Below, in pieces: positions 7,369 to 11,137 of a stretch of DNA of 11,137 nucleotides; the first letter of the stretch is position 1, and each line of letters starts with the position of its first letter. Position numbers and translations under genes: made by a program. Source of the DNA: DALYJJ01 sp031969915 (lineage in GTDB: Bacteria > Acidobacteriota > Terriglobia > Bryobacterales > Bryobacteraceae). Location: NCBI GenBank assembly GCA_031969915.1, contig DALYJJ010000177.1, positions 1 to 11,137 of the forward strand, given 5' to 3'. The notes under the pieces are model-generated. The model did not search any database. It had not been told where the DNA came from and saw only the letters and a program-made list of their open reading frames with translations.

Positions 7369-10300
7369 TCAGTTCCTCGTGATCGTCTCGTGCAGGTTCA
7401 GGATCGCGCGCGCCAGGGTGGTCATCGCCGCCAGCTCCACTCGGTCCAGGTTCGCCGGGGCGGGCGCTTCACCCGCAGCGGCCAGCTTCGCCGCGTCGCC
7501 CGGCGCCGCCTTATACTGCGCCAGTGTGCGCTTGTACAGCGCGGACATCAGCTTCCGCTCTTCCTTATCCGGCGCGCGGTTCAACGCCCGCTCGAAGGCC
7601 CACGTCAGCCGGTCGTCGAACGTCTTCGCGCCCGCCTGCAGGATCGACTGCCCGAACACTCGCGCCGCTTCGACGAAGATCGGATCGTTCAACAACACCA
7701 GCGCCTGCAACGGCGTGTTCGAGTTCACCCGGTTGACGGTGCACTCCTCGCGCGAAGGCGCGTCGAAGGTCAGCAGGCTCGGATGAAGAAACGTCCGCAG
7801 CCACTGCGTGTAGAGCGAACGCCGGTACAGGTCGCCGCCCTTCCCCGCCGAGTATTCGCGCTTCGGAAAGTTCATCGCCGCCAGATATCCTTCCGGCTGC
7901 GCGGGCTTCACGCTCGGGCCGCCGAACTGGTCCACCAGCAGGCCAGCGATCGCCAGCGCCGTGTCGCGCACGTTCTCCGCCTCCACGCGGAAGCGGCTCT
8001 GCCGCGCCAGCAGCCGGTTGTCCGGATCCTTCTCGTCAAGCTGCGCCGTGCTGAGCGACGACTGTTTGTAGGTGTGGCTGGTCACGATCGTCTTCACCAG
8101 GTGCTTCACGTCCCAGGCATGCGCGCCGTCCGCCTTCCACTCCGGCTTCACGAACTCCGCCGCCAGCCAGTCGAGCAGTTCCGGATGCGCCGGCAACTCG
8201 CCCTGCGACCCCAAGTCCTCCAACACCTTCGAAAGCCCCGTGCCGAAGAACTGCCGCCACAGGCGGTTGGCAAAGGTGCGCGGCGTGAGCGGGTTCTCCG
8301 GTGAGACCAGCCAGTTCGCCAGGTCCAGCCGGTTCGCCCGCCGCCCGCCTTCCGGCTTCAGCGAACCGAGGAACTCCGGAATCGCCGGCTCCACGATCTC
8401 GCCCGTCTCGTCCAGAAAATTGCCCCGCTTCAGCACCCGCGTCACACGCGGGCGCATGCGCTCCGTCACCAGCACGCGGGGAATCGACGCGTCCAGCAGC
8501 GCAAACTCCGCCTCCAGTTTCCGCAGCGCCGCGAGCTCTTCGGTGAACTCCGGCGCCGCCCACACGAAGTGATCGAGCACCGTTTTCTTCTGATCGTCGC
8601 TGCGCTCGCCCTCTTCCGTTTCGAGCGCCCGCTGAACGTTCGGCGGCAGCCCCAGATCGGTCGGGATGTTGAGCATGAACTGCGTCAGCTTCTGCGAGAG
8701 CATCAGCCGGTTCTTCCGTCCCGATTCCCCGGACTCCGGCCACGAATGCCACCCCTCGGAGAGCGCCACCCGGAAGCGCCCAATGGTTGCCCGGCGCAGG
8801 TCGCTGTCGTGCCTCAGCCGCACCCGGAGCACGGTGTCCGCCGCCGTCGTCACCGGCTTCGCGAAGCGCAGCGCGAGGAACGGATTCCGCGCCTCGCCGA
8901 ACGACGCGCCCCAGCCCGTCTTCGGATTGCCGTCGATCGCCATCATGGCCCCGTTCTCCGGCATCTCGCCAAATCCGTGCGACGTGGCGAGCGCGAACTC
9001 CGCGCCGTCCATTTCCACTTCGGTCAGCAGAAAACGGTCCGCGCCCCGCGCCAGCCGGTTTCCTGGCAGGCTCTCGTCCTGATGAACGTCGATGCCCAGC
9101 GCCGTCCACGTCCCCGCGCCGGGCTTGAACTCCACCGTGTAGGTCTCGTTGTCCGGGCTCGCCCCCGACGCCACCACCAGACCTTCGCCCTGCTTCCGCT
9201 GCGAGGCCAGCGAACCGTTCAGATAGAAGTTGGCGTCCATCTCCTCGTCGTTGTACACGGTCAGGTTCGCGCCGTTCTCCGCCTTCGCCGACACGGGCCG
9301 CTGATATCGCCACGCCAGCTTCCCCGCGGCGTGGTCCTTGAGCGCCGCCTCTTCCCACTGCCAGCGCCGCTCGTCCAGCAGTCCGGCCCGCTTCGCCAGC
9401 GCTTCGCTCGCCGCCTCGATCTTCTCCTCGAGCGCCTTCAACCGCGCCGCCTGCTCTTCCGACGGCAGCGCGAGCTTCGAGCCCCACGCCCGCGGCCCGC
9501 GATCCGACACCAGCCCGGTCTCCTTGATGTCCGCGAAGAACGCCTTCATCGCGTAGAAGTCCTTCGCCAGAATGGGGTCGAACTTATGGTCGTGGCATTC
9601 CGCGCAACCGGTAGTCGCCCCCAGCCACACCGTGCTCGTCGTGCGCACGCGGTCCGCGCCGTACTTCGCCAGGTACTCCTTCGGCTGAATCCCGCCCTCG
9701 GCCGACATCCGGCTCATCCGGTTGAACGCCGAGGCGATCAACTGCTCGCGCGTCGCGTTCGGAATCAGGTCCCCCGCCAGTTGCTCGCGCGTGAACTCGT
9801 CGAACGGCTTGTTGTCGCGGAAGGCGCGCAGGACGTAATCGCGATACGGCCAGGCGGGCACCAGGTTGTCCCCGTGGAAGCCCGCGCTGTCGGCGTACCG
9901 CACCGCGTCGAGCCACCGCAGCGCCATCGTCTCCGCGTAACGCGGCGAAGCCAGCAGCCGGTCCACGGCTTTTTCATACGCGTCCGGCGAGGTGTCCTTC
10001 AGGAACGCCGCCGCCTCTTCCGCCGACGGCGGCAGCCCGGACAGGTCGAACGTCACTCGCCGCAGCAGCGTTCGCCGGTCCGCCTCCGGCGACGCCTTCA
10101 GACCTTCGCGCGCGAGCCGCTCCTGCACGAAGGCGTCAACGGGATGCGGCGCGCCCCCGGGCACGGCGGGCCGCTTCACCGGCAAGTACGACCAGTGCCC
10201 TTCGTACACCGCGCCTTCCTTCACCCACTGCCGGATCTTCTCTTTTTGCGCGGGCTTCAGTTCCTTATGCGCGTGCGGCGGCGGCATGATCTTCGCCGGC

Positions 10301-10563
10301 GCCGTTGCGAAAACCCGCTGCACGATCGCGCTCTGGTCCGGGTCGCCCGGCACGATCGGGATCACGCCCGTGCGGGTCTTCTGTAACGCGTTCTCGCGAA
10401 TGTCCAGCCGCAGCCCCGCCATCCGAGAACCACGGTCCGGCCCGTGGCAGCGGAAGCAGGTGTCCGACATGATCGGCCGGATGTCGCGATTGAACTTCAC
10501 CGTCTGCGCCGTGAGCGGCAAGGCAAAGCAGGCCAGGACCCAGAACCACGAAGATCGCGTCAT
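7369..10563 (-). CDS. Secreted PSCyt1-DUF1549-DUF1553 protein with two CxxCH motifs
   Basis: The 1064-residue protein has a Sec signal peptide (1-19) and then a PSCyt1 cytochrome-like domain with CFRCH (36-40) and a downstream MPPP motif (M93), a plausible distal methionine ligand. DUF1549 spans about 140-345 (RRVTFDLSGLPPS at 168-180, RYADSAG at 222-228) and ends in a second haem-like motif, CAECHDHKFDP (320-330). A charged, probably coiled-coil stretch (about 366-400) leads to a beta-rich insert (about 415-605). The segment DGNPKTGW (544-551) in that insert recalls discoidin/jelly-roll carbohydrate-binding domains. DUF1553 fills about 740-1060, with NPLTPRTFANRLWRQFFG (757-774) and VNRVNSNTPLQALVLLNDP (943-961). 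The protein should be periplasmic or surface-exposed and is probably a redox partner of the DUF1501 protein; its reaction is unknown. The start is 9 bases after the stop of the pseudouridine synthase gene and has no clear Shine-Dalgarno, but the signal peptide begins exactly there. Confidence 0.95.
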   Translation of the reverse strand: MTRSSWFWVLACFALPLTAQTVKFNRDIRPIMSDTCFRCHGPDRGSRMAGLRLDIRENALQKTRTGVIPIVPGDPDQSAIVQRVFATAPAKIMPPPHAHKELKPAQKEKIRQWVKEGAVYEGHWSYLPVKRPAVPGGAPHPVDAFVQERLAREGLKASPEADRRTLLRRVTFDLSGLPPSAEEAAAFLKDTSPDAYEKAVDRLLASPRYAETMALRWLDAVRYADSAGFHGDNLVPAWPYRDYVLRAFRDNKPFDEFTREQLAGDLIPNATREQLIASAFNRMSRMSAEGGIQPKEYLAKYGADRVRTTSTVWLGATTGCAECHDHKFDPILAKDFYAMKAFFADIKETGLVSDRGPRAWGSKLALPSEEQAARLKALEEKIEAASEALAKRAGLLDERRWQWEEAALKDHAAGKLAWRYQRPVSAKAENGANLTVYNDEEMDANFYLNGSLASQRKQGEGLVVASGASPDNETYTVEFKPGAGTWTALGIDVHQDESLPGNRLARGADRFLLTEVEMDGAEFALATSHGFGEMPENGAMMAIDGNPKTGWGASFGEARNPFLALRFAKPVTTAADTVLRVRLRHDSDLRRATIGRFRVALSEGWHSWPESGESGRKNRLMLSQKLTQFMLNIPTDLGLPPNVQRALETEEGERSDDQKKTVLDHFVWAAPEFTEELAALRKLEAEFALLDASIPRVLVTERMRPRVTRVLKRGNFLDETGEIVEPAIPEFLGSLKPEGGRRANRLDLANWLVSPENPLTPRTFANRLWRQFFGTGLSKVLEDLGSQGELPAHPELLDWLAAEFVKPEWKADGAHAWDVKHLVKTIVTSHTYKQSSLSTAQLDEKDPDNRLLARQSRFRVEAENVRDTALAIAGLLVDQFGGPSVKPAQPEGYLAAMNFPKREYSAGKGGDLYRRSLYTQWLRTFLHPSLLTFDAPSREECTVNRVNSNTPLQALVLLNDPIFVEAARVFGQSILQAGAKTFDDRLTWAFERALNRAPDKEERKLMSALYKRTLAQYKAAPGDAAKLAAAGEAPAPANLDRVELAAMTTLARAILNLHETITRN
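7373..7378 (-). promoter_or_regulatory. Ribosome binding site for the DUF1501 gene
   Basis: GAGGAA lies seven bases upstream of the ATG at 7365, inside the last codons of the preceding gene. It is the clearest Shine-Dalgarno in the window, confirms the chosen start and indicates co-transcription with the DUF1549/DUF1553 gene. Confidence 0.65.
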
Positions 10564-10572
10564 GAACTGAAT

Positions 10573-11137
10573 TTACAACACGCCCTTCAGCCGCCGGACC
10601 TCCTCCGCCGTCAGCGCCCGGTGCTTGCCGATCTCGAGCCCCCCGATCTCGAGGTCCCCGATCCGCGTCCGCACCAGCTTCGACACCGTGCTCCCGATCG
10701 CCTCCACCATCCGGCGCACCTGCCGGTTCCGCCCCTCGGTGATCGTGATCTCGAAAAAGCTCTTGTTCGCCGAGTCCCGCAGACGCTCCACCACCGCCGG
10801 CCGCGTCGGGCCGTCCTTTAACGTCACCCCGCGCCGGAGCTGCTCCAGTTGCTCATCGCTCAACCGGCTCGACGCCTTCACCAGGTACGTCTTCGGCGCC
10901 TTGTGCTCGGGGTTCGTCAACCGCTCGGCCAGTTGCGTGTCGTTGGTCAAGATCAGCAGCCCGCTCGTGTCTTTGTCCAGCCGCCCCACCGGCGACACGA
11001 ATGCGTCCACGCCTTCCAGCAGGTCGTACACCGTCGCCCGCCCCTCCGGGTCCCTGTACGTCGTCAGGTAGCCCTTGGGCTTGTTGAGCAGCAGGTAGAG
11101 CCCGGCCCACACGGCGGCGAAGCGGGCCGGGTCGCCG
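10573..11137 (-). CDS. rluB: rRNA pseudouridine synthase, RsuA/RluB family, 5' end beyond window
   Basis: The visible 188 codons hold the whole catalytic domain of an RsuA/RluB/RluE/RluF-type enzyme, which isomerises a uridine in ribosomal RNA in the cytoplasm. Motifs are YLLLNKPKG, then GRLDKDTSGLLILTND with the catalytic aspartate in GRLD (minus-strand codon near 10977-10975), KTYLV, and GRNRQVRRM near 10734-10708. The C-terminal LTAEEV...LKGVL is normal for the family. The frame continues without a stop to 11137 (GDPARFAAVW before YLLLNKPKG), so the N-terminal S4 RNA-binding domain should lie outside the window. A GTG at 11112-11110 is an internal valine, not the start. RluB (23S rRNA) is the commonest single member outside gammaproteobacteria, but RsuA or another paralogue cannot be excluded from this fragment. 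It is the most upstream gene in the window and may share a transcript with the DUF1549/DUF1553 gene. Confidence 0.93.
   Translation of the reverse strand, partial: GDPARFAAVWAGLYLLLNKPKGYLTTYRDPEGRATVYDLLEGVDAFVSPVGRLDKDTSGLLILTNDTQLAERLTNPEHKAPKTYLVKASSRLSDEQLEQLRRGVTLKDGPTRPAVVERLRDSANKSFFEITITEGRNRQVRRMVEAIGSTVSKLVRTRIGDLEIGGLEIGKHRALTAEEVRRLKGVL

Noticed and set aside
6925..8304. A 459-codon open frame on the plus strand
   Set aside because: Antisense across the junction of the DUF1501 and DUF1553 genes, with the same biased composition and no motifs.
8569..10386. A 605-codon open frame on the plus strand
   Set aside because: Antisense to the DUF1549/DUF1553 gene, with Arg/Leu/Pro/His-rich low-complexity translation and no family motif.
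10628..10653. Direct repeat CCGATCTCGAG, twice at 15-base spacing
   Set aside because: It encodes part of the normal C-terminal strand region of the pseudouridine synthase (GDLEIGGLEIG), whose length matches the family, so it need not be a duplication.
11110..11112. GTG as the start codon of the pseudouridine synthase
   Set aside because: The frame is open to the window edge, the residues before it fit the family, and an S4 domain is expected upstream.

Overview
The window reads like the chromosome of a high-GC Gram-negative bacterium, most likely an Acidobacteriota of the Solibacter/Bryobacter type. This is inferred from the strong GC bias at codon position 3 and from a paired DUF1501 and DUF1549/DUF1553 set, which is typical of Planctomycetes, Verrucomicrobia and Solibacterales. 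It was not tested with a marker gene. All supported genes lie on the minus strand, so transcription runs from high to low coordinates. Long plus-strand open frames (up to 878 codons) are antisense shadows of these genes.

Reading in the direction of transcription, group 1 (11137 to 5971) starts with the 3' part of an RsuA/RluB-type rRNA pseudouridine synthase. After 9 bases comes a 1064-residue secreted DUF1549/DUF1553 protein with two CxxCH haem motifs, and 3 bases later a Tat-exported DUF1501 protein of the sulfatase/alkaline phosphatase superfamily. A 65-base gap with a short perfect palindrome follows.

Group 2 (5905 to 915) is a tightly packed polysaccharide cassette: a GT4 glycosyltransferase, an exported DUF3108 protein (4-base overlap), a glycosyltransferase-methyltransferase fusion (3-base gap) and an ABC-2 polysaccharide export permease (3-base gap). 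The permease carries an extra N-terminal beta-sandwich-like domain resembling the carbohydrate-binding domain usually found on the Wzt ATPase. Together the genes suggest that a glycan is built on the inner face of the membrane, possibly capped by methylation, and exported by an ABC transporter. No ATPase gene lies in the window.

After 41 bases comes an NNP-type (nitrate/nitrite porter-like) MFS transporter that runs off the window at base 1. It is broken by an in-frame TGA where the family has arginine, and its 5' end lacks a usable in-frame start. No tRNA, rRNA, CRISPR array, insertion sequence or canonical intrinsic terminator was seen.
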